From Halopseudomonas pelagia (GTDB lineage: Bacteria; Pseudomonadota; Gammaproteobacteria; Pseudomonadales; Pseudomonadaceae): 64,000 nt of DNA. Positions 16,762 through 27,365 of the stretch are shown here, in pieces; within the stretch, counting starts at the first letter, position 1; each line of letters begins with the position of its first letter. Position numbers and translations under genes: made by a program. The stretch lies in NCBI RefSeq assembly GCF_009497895.1, contig NZ_CP033116.1, forward strand, positions 620,001 through 684,000, in the 5' to 3' direction. Under the pieces are notes generated by a model. It did no database searches. It was not told the origin of the DNA and worked only from the letters and a program-made list of their open reading frames with translations.

Positions 16762-18033
16762 TCAGGCCTGATAAACCAACTTGCCATTGCTGATGGTGTG
16801 CGTGACCTTGCACGGTGCGCCCTTGCCGATAAAGGGGCAGTTGGCGCCCTTGGACAGCCAGTTGTGACCAATCAGGCTGGCGGCCACCGGGTCGAACAGG
16901 GTGATGTCCGCGCGTCCGTGCAGGCTGATGCTGCCTGCTGGCAAATTTAGCGCGGCGGCGGGGCCGCAGGTTAGTCGTGAGAGCAGCGCAGGAAGCTCCA
17001 GCAGGCCGTCGGCCACCAAGGTCAGAGCTAGCGGCAGGAGAATTTCCACGCTGCTGATACCCGGCGCGGAAGCGGCAAAGGGCACACGCTTGGCTTCCTG
17101 CTCGTGGGGCTGATGGTGCGAGGCAATGGCTTGTACCACGCCACTTTGCACCGCCTGGCGCAAGGCATGGCGATCCTGCTTGCTGCGCAGCGGCGGCTGC
17201 ACGTGCAGCAGGCTGGAAAAGCCTTCCAGATCCTCATCGCACAGCAGTAATTGATACATGGCGACGTCAGCGCTGACGCGCAGGCCGCGGGCCTGGGCAT
17301 CAGCGAGCATATCCATCGCCCGGGCACTGGTCAGGCCACTGAAATGTGCCTGCACGCCGGTCTGCTCGACCAGCAGCAGGTCGCGGGCCAGGGCTACCGT
17401 TTCCGCGGTTTCCGGAATACCTACCAGGCCCATCCGTGCAGCAGTGGCGCCTTCGTGGGCGCTGCCGCCCTCGGCAATATCCGGATCCTGGGGCATGAAT
17501 ACCACGGGCAGATCAAAGCCGGCCGCGTATTCCAGTGCGCGGCGCAGAATGCGGTTGCTCTTCATCGACGCCAGGCCCTGGGTAAAGGCCACGCAGCCTA
17601 CATCGCGCAGGGCTACCAGTTCACTCAGGTGCTCGCCATCCAGCCCGCGGGTCAGTGCGCCAAAGGGGAAAACGCGAACCTGACCGGCTTGTTCGGCGCG
17701 GTCCAGAATCAGCTCGGCGACGGCGGGGGTATCCAGCACCGGCAAAGTGTCGGGCAGGCTGCACAGGCTGGTCACACCACCGGCGGCGGCGGCGCGGGTT
17801 TCGCTGTCGATGGTGCCTTTGCGGGTGCGACCGGGCTCACGCAGGCTGACATTCAAGTCCACCAGGCCGGGACTGGCGATCAGTCCGCGAGCGTCGATGC
17901 GTTGATTGGCGCTGAAGCCTTCCGGGGCCTCGCCGATGCCGACGATGTGGCCTGCGGCGATGTGCAGATCGGTGATCTGGTCAAACTGGCTGGCCGGGTC
18001 GATGACCCGGGCGCCTTCAATGGTCAATCGCAT
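16762..18033 (-). CDS. pyrX: PyrX/PyrC', non-catalytic dihydroorotase homologue
   Basis: The protein has 423 residues with an amidohydrolase fold. The metal-binding HxH of true dihydroorotases is lost: the motif reads [10 protein letters not shown], with N61 and S63 in place of the two histidines. In Pseudomonas this inactive homologue is a structural partner of aspartate transcarbamoylase, assembling with PyrB into a dodecamer. An active dihydroorotase must be elsewhere in the genome. Its start overlaps the end of pyrB by 10 bases. It is the last gene of the leftward gshB-pyrX set. Confidence 0.95.
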   Translation of the reverse strand: MRLTIEGARVIDPASQFDQITDLHIAAGHIVGIGEAPEGFSANQRIDARGLIASPGLVDLNVSLREPGRTRKGTIDSETRAAAAGGVTSLCSLPDTLPVLDTPAVAELILDRAEQAGQVRVFPFGALTRGLDGEHLSELVALRDVGCVAFTQGLASMKSNRILRRALEYAAGFDLPVVFMPQDPDIAEGGSAHEGATAARMGLVGIPETAETVALARDLLLVEQTGVQAHFSGLTSARAMDMLADAQARGLRVSADVAMYQLLLCDEDLEGFSSLLHVQPPLRSKQDRHALRQAVQSGVVQAIASHHQPHEQEAKRVPFAASAPGISSVEILLPLALTLVADGLLELPALLSRLTCGPAAALNLPAGSISLHGRADITLFDPVAASLIGHNWLSKGANCPFIGKGAPCKVTHTISNGKLVYQA

Positions 18034-19067
18034 GCTGGGGTTTCCTGACCTGATTTCCTGGCCTGTTCGGCTAACAGGATTTCCTGATTGTGCTGGCGCT
18101 GGGCGTTCTGTCCGGTCATGGCCATGGACATCACGGCCATGCGCACGGCGATGCCGTAGGTGACCTGATTGAGGATCACCGATTGGGCGCCGTCGGCCAC
18201 TTCGGATTCAATCTCCACGCCGCGGTTGATCGGCCCGGGGTGCATGACCAGTGCATCCGGCTTGGCCAGCGCCAGGGTTTCCCGGGTCAGGCCGTAGAGC
18301 CGGTAGTATTCGCCCTCGCTCGGCAGCAAGCCGCTTTGCATGCGCTCCTTCTGCAAACGCAGCATGATCACCACATCCACATCGCGCAGGCCGACGCGCA
18401 GATCGTTGAACACGCGCACGCCGTACTGATCGATGCCGGCCGGCAGCAGCGTCCGCGGGGCGATCACGCGAATGTCCGGACAGCCGAGGGTCTGCAGTGC
18501 CTGCATGTTCGAGCGGGCCACGCGTGAATGCAGAATATCGCCGACAATCGCCACCGACAGCTTGGTGAAATCGCCGCGGTGCCGGCGAATGGTCAGCATG
18601 TCGAGCATCGCCTGGGTCGGGTGCGCGTGGTTGCCGTCACCGGCGTTGATGATCGCCACATCCGGGCACACATGGCCAGCGATGAAATGTGCCGCGCCCG
18701 AGTCGCCGTGGCGGACCACAAACATGTCGGCGGCCATCGCCTCCAGGTTGCGCAGGGTGTCGTAGAGCGTTTCACCCTTGCTGGTCGAGGAGGTTTGAAT
18801 GTTCAGGTTCAGCACGTCGGCCGACAGCCGCTTGGCCGCCAGCTCGAAGGTGGTGCGAGTGCGCGTCGAGTTCTCGAAGAATACGTTGCAGACGGTCTTG
18901 CCGCGCAGCAGCGGGACCTTCTTGACTGCCCGTTCGCCCACTTCAAGAAAGGAGTCGGCAGTGTCCAGCAGCTCGGTGAGCAGCTCGCGGGACAGGCCTT
19001 CGATAGTCAGAAAGTGTCGCAGCTGACCCTGGAAATTGAGTTGCAGATGGCTTGATGGAGTACTCAT
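18024..19067 (-). CDS. pyrB: aspartate carbamoyltransferase catalytic subunit
   Basis: The protein has 347 residues from ATG 19067; the frame is open slightly further. The carbamoyl-phosphate loop [13 protein letters not shown] is intact, [12 protein letters not shown] is the swinging loop of the active site, and HPTQAMLDM and MHPGPINRG complete the family pattern. It makes N-carbamoyl-aspartate, the committed step of pyrimidine synthesis. The length fits the class A Pseudomonas enzyme with an N-terminal extension, which works with PyrX. It lies 7 bases after pyrR and overlaps pyrX. Confidence 0.97.
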   Translation of the reverse strand: MSTPSSHLQLNFQGQLRHFLTIEGLSRELLTELLDTADSFLEVGERAVKKVPLLRGKTVCNVFFENSTRTRTTFELAAKRLSADVLNLNIQTSSTSKGETLYDTLRNLEAMAADMFVVRHGDSGAAHFIAGHVCPDVAIINAGDGNHAHPTQAMLDMLTIRRHRGDFTKLSVAIVGDILHSRVARSNMQALQTLGCPDIRVIAPRTLLPAGIDQYGVRVFNDLRVGLRDVDVVIMLRLQKERMQSGLLPSEGEYYRLYGLTRETLALAKPDALVMHPGPINRGVEIESEVADGAQSVILNQVTYGIAVRMAVMSMAMTGQNAQRQHNQEILLAEQARKSGQETPACD

Positions 19068-19074
19068 GGGCCTC

Positions 19075-19587
19075 TCAGTGTTTGGCAACAGGGTTCAGGG
19101 TGAGCTGCAAAGGGTCAGGCCCGGTCAGCTTGACGCGCTGGCCGGCCGGTAACACCAGGCTGCTACCCAGCACATCGGCGCGAATGGGCAGCTGCCGTGC
19201 TTCGATATCCAGCAAGGTCACCAGCGTAACGGAAGCTGGCCGACCATAGTCGAACAGCTCATTCAGCGCGGCGCGAATGGTGCGCCCGGTCATCAGCACA
19301 TCGTCGACCAGAATCAGGTGGCGATCATCTACCGAAAAGGGCAGCTCGGAGGGTTGCACCCCGGGCTGCAGGCCGTTCTGGGCAAAGTCATCGCGGTAGA
19401 AGGCGATGTCCAGCGTGCCCATTGGCGCATCGGGCAGGCATAGCTTGCGCAGCTGCTCCGCGACCCAGACGCCGCCGGTATGAATGCCGACAAAGGCCGG
19501 CTCGCTAATCTGCCGCTGCTTCAGGTAGTCGGTCAGTTCGTCGGCCATGCGTTGCAGCAATGGGCCGACCTCGGGCAAGGCGCTCAT
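19075..19587 (-). CDS. pyrR: PyrR, bifunctional pyrimidine regulator/uracil phosphoribosyltransferase
   Basis: The protein has 170 residues. The PRPP-binding motif [18 protein letters not shown] is near residues 91-108, and [13 protein letters not shown] is typical of the family. In Firmicutes PyrR attenuates pyr mRNA. In Pseudomonas it lies just before pyrB and is thought to take part in pyrimidine control, but I see no obvious PyrR-binding terminator/antiterminator in the 7-base gap. The start overlaps the ruvX stop (19584-19587, ATGA). Confidence 0.95.
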   Translation of the reverse strand: MSALPEVGPLLQRMADELTDYLKQRQISEPAFVGIHTGGVWVAEQLRKLCLPDAPMGTLDIAFYRDDFAQNGLQPGVQPSELPFSVDDRHLILVDDVLMTGRTIRAALNELFDYGRPASVTLVTLLDIEARQLPIRADVLGSSLVLPAGQRVKLTGPDPLQLTLNPVAKH

Positions 19588-20018
19588 GGCGTCTCCTCGG
19601 GTTGTTCGTTGAGCCAGGTTTCCAGCAGCAGCGCCGCAGCCAGGCTGTCTACCGGATTGTCTCGGTAGCTGGCCGGAGTGCGGCCGCTGTCACGCAGGCT
19701 CTGTTTGGCTTCGAAGGTAGAAAGGCGTTCGTCGATGCAGTGGACTGGCAGGTTGAAGCGGCCATGCAGGCGGCGGGAAAATTTCTCCGCGCGGCCGCTC
19801 ATCTCGCTCGCGCTGCCGTCCATGTTCAGCGGCAGGCCGACAACTAATGTATCGGGCTTCCATTCGCTGATCAGGCGGGCGATGTCGTTCCAGTCGGGAA
19901 CGCCATCGCGGGCGCGCAGGACTGCTACGGGTTCGGCGCGGCGGGTCAAGGTCTGCCCTACGGCCACACCAATCTGCTTGGTGCCGTAATCGAAGGCCAT
20001 GGCTCGCTGCAGTGCCAT
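19584..20018 (-). CDS. ruvX: RuvX/YqgF, Holliday junction resolvase-like protein
   Basis: The protein has 144 residues from ATG 20018. The RNase H-like fold shows [15 protein letters not shown], where the Asp is catalytic, [16 protein letters not shown] and [11 protein letters not shown]. YqgF proteins act in pre-16S rRNA 5' end processing and possibly DNA junction resolution. The start is coupled at both ends: its A is the last base of the algH stop, and its TGA overlaps the pyrR ATG. Confidence 0.95.
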   Translation of the reverse strand: MALQRAMAFDYGTKQIGVAVGQTLTRRAEPVAVLRARDGVPDWNDIARLISEWKPDTLVVGLPLNMDGSASEMSGRAEKFSRRLHGRFNLPVHCIDERLSTFEAKQSLRDSGRTPASYRDNPVDSLAAALLLETWLNEQPEETP

Positions 20019-20587
20019 CAAGCGTGTCCGGCCTGGCTGGTCAGCAGACGCAAATCGATACCCAGACTGCGCGCGGCGGCTAACAGCCGCTCTTCACTGG
20101 GCAGTTCGAACAGAATATGCGGATCGGCCGGACAGCTGAGCCAGACATTTTCAGCCAGTTCCTGATCCAGTTGGCCTGCGTCCCAGCCAGCATAACCCAG
20201 CGCCAGCAATACCTCGGAAGGGCCAATACCGTGCGCCATGTCGAGCAGGATGTCGCGCGAGGTGGTCAGCTGTAACTGTCCCAGATCCATGCTCGCTTCC
20301 CATTGCTCCGGGCCGCGGTGCAGCACGAAACCGCGTTCGGTCTGCACCGGGCCGCCGTTATACACAGGGAAGCTGGCAACCTTGCCGGGCAGGTCGACCG
20401 CCGGTTGCAGTTGTTCGAGAATGTCGGCCAGATGCAGGTCGCTGGGCTGATTGATCACCAGGCCCATGGCGCCGTCCTCGTTGTGATCACATAGGTATAT
20501 CAAGCTATTGACGAAACGCGGGTCTGCCATATGCGGCATGGCTATGAGGAAGTGGTGCTTGAGGTAATTCGGTTTGGTTTGGCTCAT
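20018..20587 (-). CDS. algH: AlgH/YqgE (UPF0301) family protein
   Basis: The protein has 189 residues from ATG 20587 (MSQTKPNYLKHHFLIAMP). Family features are MADPRFVNSLIYLCDHNEDGA, GLVINQPSDL and YNGGPVQTERGFVLH. The family is conserved in gammaproteobacteria. It was named for an effect on alginate in P. aeruginosa, and its molecular role is not settled. It precedes ruvX with a 1-base stop/start overlap and follows tonB after 59 bases. Confidence 0.93.
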   Translation of the reverse strand: MSQTKPNYLKHHFLIAMPHMADPRFVNSLIYLCDHNEDGAMGLVINQPSDLHLADILEQLQPAVDLPGKVASFPVYNGGPVQTERGFVLHRGPEQWEASMDLGQLQLTTSRDILLDMAHGIGPSEVLLALGYAGWDAGQLDQELAENVWLSCPADPHILFELPSEERLLAAARSLGIDLRLLTSQAGHA

Positions 20588-20646
20588 GACCATAGTATTG
20601 GGCTTTGCGCGATAAGCTTCAAGCGCCAAGGGCGGCATGGGGTATG

Positions 20647-21555
20647 TCAGAAACTCGAAACCCGGTTCCCCGGCTCAAAGCGCCAGGTGCGTATGATTTC
20701 CAGCACATCGACGTCCATCAGATCGCCAGTGAAGGGCGCGTAGGGTGCCGCCAGGCGCACGATGCGCAGGGCGGCGTTATCCAGAATGCGGTGTCCGGAG
20801 GACTCCAGCACCTGCACTTCACGCAGCGTGCCGTCGCGATTGATCGACACCAGCAGGCGCAAGCTGCCGTAGATGCTGTTGTCGCGTGCTTCGGCCGGAT
20901 AGTTCTGATTGCCTATACGCTCGACTTTGCGCCGCCAGGCGTCTTTGTAATAAGCACCCTTGTCCTGCATGGTCGACGCAGCGTTGAGGCGGTGCACGCG
21001 CGGGCGGTTGGCGTACTGCTGGCGCTCTTCGGCCAATTGCGCTTCCAGGCTGGCGATTTCCTGGGACAGGCGAGTGACGTCAAAGCGCTGCAGGGTCACG
21101 CTGGTATCTACCGGATCGGGGGTTGGCGGCGCCTTGGCGACGCGGTCCGGCTGCGGCGCGGTGGTGGTGACGACCTGTTGTTCGCGTACTGGCTCGGGTT
21201 CCGGCGCGCTGGCTTCCTGCGGCGGTTCCACCTCATTGACCTCGGTATCCTGGAACACCGCCTCTTCGGTGGTGCTGGGTGCAGCCTTTTCTTCCAGCGT
21301 GCCGCTGCCTTCCTGATTCATCTGAGCCAGGTAGTCAGCTTTTTCCGGCTGTTGTTCGGAAGGTTGGGTAGCGAGCGTGATTTCCAGGGTTTTTGACAGC
21401 TCGCTGGGCGTGGGCAGATCGAAGGTGATACCCAGAATAACCAGGGCGTGCAGCACCGCAGCCAGAAATAGGGTAAAACCCAGGCGATCACGCGCCGTAA
21501 CCACCGGTGGGTCGGGCTGCTTGGCGATTTCCGAGGGTGTCACGGCTTTATTCAT
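20647..21555 (-). CDS. tonB: TonB-family energy transducer (TonB3-like)
   Basis: The protein has 302 residues. There is a cytoplasmic N-terminus, one membrane anchor at about 25-45 (LGFTLFLAAVLHALVILGI), and a Pro/Glu-rich periplasmic spacer at about 60-150. A short coiled coil follows (LSQEIASLEAQLAEERQQY, about 163-181). The C-terminal TonB domain has NYPAEARDNSIYGSLRLLV and the ending TWRFEP. The neighbours gshB, algH and pilG match P. aeruginosa PA0406 (TonB3), which is reported to affect twitching and pilus assembly. That link is from memory of the locus, not from the sequence. No exbBD is adjacent. Confidence 0.92.
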   Translation of the reverse strand: MNKAVTPSEIAKQPDPPVVTARDRLGFTLFLAAVLHALVILGITFDLPTPSELSKTLEITLATQPSEQQPEKADYLAQMNQEGSGTLEEKAAPSTTEEAVFQDTEVNEVEPPQEASAPEPEPVREQQVVTTTAPQPDRVAKAPPTPDPVDTSVTLQRFDVTRLSQEIASLEAQLAEERQQYANRPRVHRLNAASTMQDKGAYYKDAWRRKVERIGNQNYPAEARDNSIYGSLRLLVSINRDGTLREVQVLESSGHRILDNAALRIVRLAAPYAPFTGDLMDVDVLEIIRTWRFEPGNRVSSF

Positions 21556-21620
21556 GCTGTCCGTAGGCTGGCGGCGGCTGACATTTTCCTGCGAAGTCTG
21601 CCGCGCGCGCCGGAAAAAGT

Positions 21621-22583
21621 CTATGCGCCCCTGCGCGCTTTGAGACGTTGGTCAATTGCGTCCATCAACTGCCCGCCAATATCGGTTTGGTAAGCGGCGT
21701 CGATTTCACGGATACAAGTCGGACTGGTGACGTTGATTTCGGTCAGGTAATCGCCGATCACATCCAGGCCGACAAACAGCAGGCCGCGTTCGCGCAGGCT
21801 CGGGCCTACCTGATTGGCGATCCAGCGATCACGCTCGGTCAAGGGGCGTGCTTCGCCACGACCGCCGGCGGCCAGGTTGCCGCGCGTTTCGCCCTGCTGG
21901 GGAATGCGCGCCAGGCAATACGGCAGCGGCTCGCCATCAATCATCAAGATGCGCTTGTCGCCATCCTTGATTTCCGGCAGGTAACGCTGAGCCATGATCT
22001 GCTGCTGACCGAACTGGGTCAGGGTTTCGATGATCACGCTGAGGTTCGGATCGTTCTCCTGGATGCGAAATATCATCGATCCGCCCATTCCATCGAGCGG
22101 TTTGAGAATGACGTCACGGTGTTTTTTCGCAAAAGCGCGCAAAATGTCGGCGCGGCGGGTGACAACATTCTCAGGGGTGCATTGGGGAAACTGGGTAGCA
22201 AACAGCTTTTCATTGCAGTCGCGCAGACTCGCGGGGCGATTGACCACCATTGCACCAGCGCGCTCGGCGGCTTCCAGAATATGCGTGGCGTAGAGAAACT
22301 CGTTATCAAACGGCGGATCCTTGCGCATCAGGATCACGTCCAGATCGGCCAGTGGTGTGTGCTGGTGTTCTTGCAGATCGAACCAGTGCTGTGGATCGGC
22401 ATGCACCTTGAGTTCGCGCATGTGACCCATTGCCTGGCCGTCAGCCAGGTAGAGATCCTGAGGCTCCATATACTGCAGTTCCCAGCCACGCTGCTGGGCG
22501 GCAAGCAACATGGCCAGGGAGCTGTCTTTCTTGTAGGAGATGGCGTGGATGGGATCCATGACAATGCCAAGACGAATGCGCAT
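21621..22583 (-). CDS. gshB: glutathione synthetase
   Basis: The protein has 320 residues with an ATP-grasp fold. The N-terminal MRIRLGIVMDPIHAISYKKDS is characteristic. DVILKPLDGMGGSMIFRI is the ATP-binding P-loop, followed by MAQRYLPEIKDGDKRILMIDGEP and FVGLDVIGDYLTEINVTSPT. It joins gamma-glutamylcysteine and glycine. It heads the leftward gshB-tonB-algH-ruvX-pyrR-pyrB-pyrX set and is divergent from pilG across 295 bases. Confidence 0.97.
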   Translation of the reverse strand: MRIRLGIVMDPIHAISYKKDSSLAMLLAAQQRGWELQYMEPQDLYLADGQAMGHMRELKVHADPQHWFDLQEHQHTPLADLDVILMRKDPPFDNEFLYATHILEAAERAGAMVVNRPASLRDCNEKLFATQFPQCTPENVVTRRADILRAFAKKHRDVILKPLDGMGGSMIFRIQENDPNLSVIIETLTQFGQQQIMAQRYLPEIKDGDKRILMIDGEPLPYCLARIPQQGETRGNLAAGGRGEARPLTERDRWIANQVGPSLRERGLLFVGLDVIGDYLTEINVTSPTCIREIDAAYQTDIGGQLMDAIDQRLKARRGA

Positions 22584-22878
22584 AAGGTGGTTGGTCCGCT
22601 ATAGGTGAGCAACTTGGTTGAGCAATGTGGCTAGCAATATGGCTCAGTTTCGAATGGCTGAGTGTACTCCCAGCCTTGCTCGCGATGAAAGGTTGACTAA
22701 TGTTGACGGATGTCTCATATCTGATGCATTGCAGCAGAAAAGCGTGAAACGGTGCCGCCTCAATAGATTGGCTGCATAAACTATGTTAAAAGTACGCGGA
22801 AAAGGGATTGGCTGGTTGTGCGCTGGCAACAGGCCATTTGCGCTAACCACCCACCATCAATAACAAGGGCTGGTCATA
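22584..22878. other. divergent gshB/pilG intergenic region
   Basis: These 295 bases must carry promoters for both directions. I see an AT-rich patch around 22770-22805 before the AGGG ribosome site of pilG, but no clear -35/-10 pair and no sigma-54 GG-N10-GC match. Confidence 0.4.
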
Positions 22879-23292
22879 ATGGAAGAAAATTTCGAAAGCC
22901 TGAAAGTCATGGTCATTGACGACAGCAAGACCATCCGCCGTACAGCAGAAACCCTGCTGAAAAAGGTCGGATGTACAGTGATCACCGCCGTCGATGGTTT
23001 CGATGCGCTGGCCAAGATCGCTGACCACCACCCCGATATTATCTTTGTTGACATCATGATGCCGCGTCTTGATGGCTATCAGACCTGTGCGCTGATAAAA
23101 AACAACAGCGCCTTCCGGGGTACCCCGGTGATCATGCTGTCCAGCAAGGACGGGCTGTTTGATAAAGCCAAGGGGCGCATTGTTGGTTCAGATCAATACC
23201 TGACCAAACCCTTCAGCAAGGAAGAGCTGCTGGGCGCGATTCGTGCCCATGTTCCACAATCCGATGATTTAGCGGGTGCATCCGGCGCATAA
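22879..23292 (+). CDS. pilG: PilG, CheY-like response regulator of twitching motility
   Basis: The protein has 137 residues and a single receiver domain. The acidic pocket is VIDDSKT (D14, D15), the phospho-acceptor is D58 in IIFVDIMMPRLDG, and the switch Lys is in YLTKPFSKEEL. PilG is a ChpA phosphotransfer target that promotes pilus extension and cAMP production. The extended tail (VPQSDDLAGASGA) is as expected for PilG. It is the first gene of pilGHIJK-chpABC. Confidence 0.97.
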   Translation: MEENFESLKVMVIDDSKTIRRTAETLLKKVGCTVITAVDGFDALAKIADHHPDIIFVDIMMPRLDGYQTCALIKNNSAFRGTPVIMLSSKDGLFDKAKGRIVGSDQYLTKPFSKEELLGAIRAHVPQSDDLAGASGA

Positions 23293-23329
23293 GCCGGTTG
23301 CAGCCTTATTGCCTTACCGGGGGAGTAAA

Positions 23330-23695
23330 ATGGCCCGAATTCTTGTAGTAGATGATTCGCCTACTGAGCTGTACAAGCTGACTGGCATGCTGGAAAAACA
23401 TGGCCACGAAGTACTCAAGGCCGAAAATGGAGCAGATGGGGTGGCATTGGCTCGGCAGGAAAAGCCGGACGCGGTGCTGATGGACATCGTCATGCCTGGC
23501 CTGAACGGTTTTCAGGCAACACGGCAACTGACCAAAGACCCTGAAACGGCGCATATTCCGGTGATTATCGTCACCACCAAAGACCAGGAAACCGATAAGG
23601 TCTGGGGCAAGCGTCAAGGCGCCAAAGACTACCTCACCAAGCCGGTTGAGGAAGATACGCTGATCAAGACATTGAAGTCGGTGCTGGGCGGCTGA
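23330..23695 (+). CDS. pilH: PilH, CheY-like response regulator
   Basis: The protein has 121 residues from ATG 23330, behind GGGGGAGT. The phospho-acceptor is D52 in VLMDIVMPGLNG, and DYLTKPVEEDTL carries the conserved Lys. PilH counteracts PilG in the Pil-Chp pathway and affects pilus retraction. A near-perfect GCGGCTGA/TCAGCCGC dyad covers its stop codon. Confidence 0.97.
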   Translation: MARILVVDDSPTELYKLTGMLEKHGHEVLKAENGADGVALARQEKPDAVLMDIVMPGLNGFQATRQLTKDPETAHIPVIIVTTKDQETDKVWGKRQGAKDYLTKPVEEDTLIKTLKSVLGG

Positions 23696-23741
23696 TTCAG
23701 CCGCTGGCATGTTGCCGCATAACAACCAGAACAGGCACGGC

Positions 23742-24281
23742 ATGGCAGAATCAATTCATCCTTTCGATCTTCTCCAGCAGCTGGCAACGCAATGTCGCCG
23801 TCAGGCCATAGGTCTGCCAGCGCAGGACGTTGTCAGCGAGACATGGAGTGGTGTGGGCTTTCGGCTCGCCGGGCAGCCTATGGTGGCGGCCATGGGCGAA
23901 GTCAGTGAAATCCTGCATGAACCTCGGTATACCGCATTGCCCCGGGTCAAGACCTGGGTACGAGGCGTTGCGAACGTGCGCGGACGCCTGTTACCCATCG
24001 TCGATTTGAGCCGGTTCTTTGATTCCACTAGCAGCAGCCCCCGTAAGCAGCGACGCGTCCTGGTACTGGACCGCGATGATCTGTTTGTGGGCTTGCTGGT
24101 AGATGAGCTGCTGGGAATGCAGCATTTTCCCGTCAGCAGCTTCAGCACCGAATTGCCCGCTATTGAGGAAGGCTTCAGACCTTTCGTGGTGGGAGCCTAT
24201 GTTCAGGAGTCGGTATCGTCACTGGTATTCAATTTCCGGGCGTTGGCACGCGATCAGGCGTTTCTCGACGTGGCGATCTGA
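23742..24281 (+). CDS. pilI: PilI, CheW-like adaptor
   Basis: The protein has 179 residues from ATG 23742 (MAESIHPFDLLQQLATQC) with a weak ribosome site. The CheW domain includes PRVKTWVRGVANVRGRLLPIVDLSRFF and the later strand LLVDELLGMQHF. It couples the PilJ receptor to the ChpA kinase at the cell pole. Confidence 0.95.
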   Translation: MAESIHPFDLLQQLATQCRRQAIGLPAQDVVSETWSGVGFRLAGQPMVAAMGEVSEILHEPRYTALPRVKTWVRGVANVRGRLLPIVDLSRFFDSTSSSPRKQRRVLVLDRDDLFVGLLVDELLGMQHFPVSSFSTELPAIEEGFRPFVVGAYVQESVSSLVFNFRALARDQAFLDVAI

Positions 24282-24367
24282 TTGAGGGAGGGGCGATGGC
24301 CGGAGTGTCGGTGTCGCGACTAAATCACGGGTAACGAGAATAATGTTGTAGGCCAGGTAGGGGCCAG

Positions 24368-26407
24368 ATGATGAAAAAGTTCGATAAACAGATACTGTCC
24401 AACATGCGCGGTAACCGCACGCTCACCGGCCTGTTTGCCGCGCTGATCGTCTCGCTGTTGTTGCTCTTCGTCAACTTCCTGTACCTGAACATTCAGAGTG
24501 CCTACGACACGGAATACATCGGTCACGCCGGTGAGTTGCGGGTACTATCGCAGCAGATCTCCAAGTCTGCCAGTGAGGCGGCTACCGGCACGCCCGAGGC
24601 GTTTGGTCTGTTGCTGGAGGCGCGTAATGACTTCCAGCAGCGCTTCGAATATCTGACCAATGGCCGCGAGGAAACCGGTCTGCCGGCTACGCCGCAGTCA
24701 CTGCAGGATCAGCTGCAGACGGTGCAGGCTAACTGGGACCGGGTGCGCAGCAATGCCGACGAAATTCTTGCCAGCGAAGCCACGGTTCTGTCTCTGAACG
24801 AAGTGGCGCTGACCCTCTCAGATACGATTCCGCAATTGCAGGTCGAGTACGAGGACGTGGTAGATGTGCTGATCTCCAGTAACGCTGCTGCGGATCAGGT
24901 GGCGATTGCCCAGCGTCAGTCGCTGCTTGCCGAACGTATCCTCAACTCGGTAAACCGGGTACTGGCTGGTGATGAGGATGCGGTCATGGCCGCCGACAGT
25001 TTTGGCCGTGATGCCAGCCTGTTTGGTCGTGTACTGCAGGGCATGATTGAAGGCAACCCATCGATTGGGATTGAGCGGGTAACAGACCCGGATGCAATCA
25101 TCCGACTGAACGACATCGCCGATCTGTTCACCTTCGTTTCAGAATCGGTAGACGAGATTCTGTTGACCTCGCCCGAGCTGTATCAGGTGAGTCTGGCCGC
25201 GAGCGAGACCTTCACTGACTCGCAGCTGTTGCTGGATAACGTATCCGCACTCACCGCCGGTTTCGAGGCGCGCAGCGACGCGCGCTGGATCAACACCGTG
25301 CTGGGCTACGTGCTGGCGCTGATCGCGCTGGGTTCGATCTTGCTGATCGGTCTGCAGATGACTCGCGAAACGCGTCTTCGTCTGGCTGAAACCGCCGAGA
25401 AGAACGACAAGAACCAGGCGGCGATTCTGCGACTGCTGGATGAGATTGCCGACCTCGCCGATGGTGATTTGACCGCCCAGGCGACGGTAACCGAAGACTT
25501 CACCGGGGCGATTGCCGACTCGATCAACTTCTCCATCGACCAACTGCGCGCGCTGGTACAGACGATTAACGAAACCGCGCTGCAGGTATCCTCGGCTGCC
25601 CAGGAAACTCAGGGCACGGCGATGCATCTGGCCGAAGCGTCCGAACACCAGGCGCAGGAAATTGCCGGAGCATCGGCAGCTGTGAACGAGATGGCCGTGT
25701 CGATTGACCAGGTATCAGCGAACGCCGCCGAATCCTCTGCGGTAGCAGAGCGCTCGGTAGCCATCGCCAACAAGGGTAACGAGGTGGTGCAGAACACCAT
25801 CACCGGCATGGATACCATTCGCGAGCAGATCCAGGACACCTCCAAGCGGATCAAACGTCTGGGTGAATCGTCTCAGGAGATTGGCGATATCGTCAGTCTG
25901 ATCAACGACATTGCCGACCAAACCAACATTCTGGCTTTGAACGCCGCGATCCAGGCTTCCATGGCCGGTGACGCAGGCCGCGGCTTCGCCGTGGTAGCGG
26001 ACGAAGTACAGCGTCTGGCGGAACGTTCGTCTGCGGCAACCAAGCAGATCGAAGCGCTGGTCAAGACGATTCAGACTGACACCAACGAAGCGGTTATTTC
26101 GATGGAGCAGACGACCTCTGAAGTAGTACGCGGTGCCCGTCTGGCGCAGGACGCCGGTGTCGCACTGGAAGAGATCGAGAAAGTATCGACCAGCCTCGCG
26201 GCCTTGATTCAGAACATCTCCAATGCCGCTCGCCAACAGGCTTCTTCGGCCGGCCATATCTCAAACACCATGAACGTGATCCAGGAGATTACCTCGCAGA
26301 CGTCGGCAGGTACCACGGCGACCGCGCGCAGCATTGGTGAGCTGGCGGTGCAGGCCGAATCCATGCGCCAGTCGGTAGATGGTTTCACCCTGCCGCAGCA
26401 GTACTGA
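24368..26407 (+). CDS. pilJ: PilJ, methyl-accepting chemoreceptor of the Pil-Chp system
   Basis: The protein has 679 residues with an AGGGG ribosome site; the first of two adjacent ATGs was chosen. TM1 is at about 21-41 and TM2 at about 309-330, with a periplasmic part of two PilJ-type helical modules between ([15 protein letters not shown] and [15 protein letters not shown]). HAMP follows, then a methyl-accepting coil with the hairpin tip around 508-555 ([36 protein letters not shown]). The Gln-Ala-Ser-Met at the tip replaces the usual Glu-Ala-Ala-Arg and is a PilJ trait. It senses pilus engagement with a surface and signals to ChpA. Confidence 0.97.
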   Translation: MMKKFDKQILSNMRGNRTLTGLFAALIVSLLLLFVNFLYLNIQSAYDTEYIGHAGELRVLSQQISKSASEAATGTPEAFGLLLEARNDFQQRFEYLTNGREETGLPATPQSLQDQLQTVQANWDRVRSNADEILASEATVLSLNEVALTLSDTIPQLQVEYEDVVDVLISSNAAADQVAIAQRQSLLAERILNSVNRVLAGDEDAVMAADSFGRDASLFGRVLQGMIEGNPSIGIERVTDPDAIIRLNDIADLFTFVSESVDEILLTSPELYQVSLAASETFTDSQLLLDNVSALTAGFEARSDARWINTVLGYVLALIALGSILLIGLQMTRETRLRLAETAEKNDKNQAAILRLLDEIADLADGDLTAQATVTEDFTGAIADSINFSIDQLRALVQTINETALQVSSAAQETQGTAMHLAEASEHQAQEIAGASAAVNEMAVSIDQVSANAAESSAVAERSVAIANKGNEVVQNTITGMDTIREQIQDTSKRIKRLGESSQEIGDIVSLINDIADQTNILALNAAIQASMAGDAGRGFAVVADEVQRLAERSSAATKQIEALVKTIQTDTNEAVISMEQTTSEVVRGARLAQDAGVALEEIEKVSTSLAALIQNISNAARQQASSAGHISNTMNVIQEITSQTSAGTTATARSIGELAVQAESMRQSVDGFTLPQQY

Positions 26408-26448
26408 GAAGAGATGTCGGGCAGCCTTGAGGCTGCCCGTAAGCCGGC

Positions 26449-27363
26449 ATGAGCAAGGGACATACTGTGCAGAGAACGCCAAACTGGTCATTGCAGCAAC
26501 TGCCGGAGATGGATGCTGAACAATTCCATCAGTGGCAGGCACTGCTTGAGTCGCGGACGGGTGTCTGCGTCAATGATCAGCGCAAGGTGTTCCTGCAGAC
26601 CAGCCTCTGCGCGCGCATGCGCGAGCTGAACATGGCTGACTATCAGGCCTACTACGAGCATGTCACCCAGGGCCCGACCGGTGCGATCGAATGGTCTGCG
26701 CTGATTGACCGCCTGACCGTACGCGAAACCAGTTTCATGCGGCACCGGCCCTCCTATGATGCGGTGACCCGGCATTTGCAGGCGCAGCTTGCGGGGCGCA
26801 CTCAGGAGCGTCCGCTGCAACTCTGGAGTGTTGGCTGCGCCAGTGGCGAGGAAGCCTATTCGCTGGCGATGGTCAGTGAAGAGGCCATGCAGCTGGCTGC
26901 GAACAAGCAGCCCGGCTACGCCATATGGGCTACCGACATCAGTCTCAAGGCACTGGAACAAGGCCGTGCTGGGCAATATCCTGGCAGCCGACTAGGTGGC
27001 CTGACCGACACGGAAAAGCATCAGTGGCTGCGCGCTGGCGAAAAGGAACCCTTTGAAACGCAGTACCAAATAGTCCCGGCGTTGCGTGATCGAATCTGCT
27101 TTACCAGGCTCAACATCCTGGACATGGCCCAGGCTCCGATTCAGGACCTGGATATCATCTTCTGCCAGAACCTACTTATCTATTTTAGACGTTGGCGTCG
27201 CCGCGATCTGCTGAACCTGCTGGCCAAACGGCTGGCTCCTGGCGGCATGCTGATGATCGGACTGGGTGAAATAGTGGACTGGAACAATCCCCTGCTGGAG
27301 CGGCTGCCCGATGACCGGGTGCAGGCTTACGTGCGGCGGGATACTAATGGACGGCTGGAGTGA
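26449..27363 (+). CDS. pilK: PilK, CheR-type methyltransferase
   Basis: The protein has 304 residues. It has a CheR N-terminal helical domain and a SAM-binding fold with LWSVGCASGEEAYSLAM near 121-137, WATDISLKALE, and DIIFCQNLLIYF. It methylates glutamates of PilJ for adaptation. The stop lies within the chpA ribosome-site region, 2 bases before the chpA ATG at 27366. Confidence 0.95.
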   Translation: MSKGHTVQRTPNWSLQQLPEMDAEQFHQWQALLESRTGVCVNDQRKVFLQTSLCARMRELNMADYQAYYEHVTQGPTGAIEWSALIDRLTVRETSFMRHRPSYDAVTRHLQAQLAGRTQERPLQLWSVGCASGEEAYSLAMVSEEAMQLAANKQPGYAIWATDISLKALEQGRAGQYPGSRLGGLTDTEKHQWLRAGEKEPFETQYQIVPALRDRICFTRLNILDMAQAPIQDLDIIFCQNLLIYFRRWRRRDLLNLLAKRLAPGGMLMIGLGEIVDWNNPLLERLPDDRVQAYVRRDTNGRLE

Positions 27364-27365
27364 AT

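Noticed and set aside
16762..18033. Active dihydroorotase
   Set aside because: HxH metal motif is NxS; matches the known non-catalytic PyrC' partner of PyrB.
21648..22604. 318-codon frame antisense to gshB
   Set aside because: Shadow frame; gshB carries full ATP-grasp signatures.
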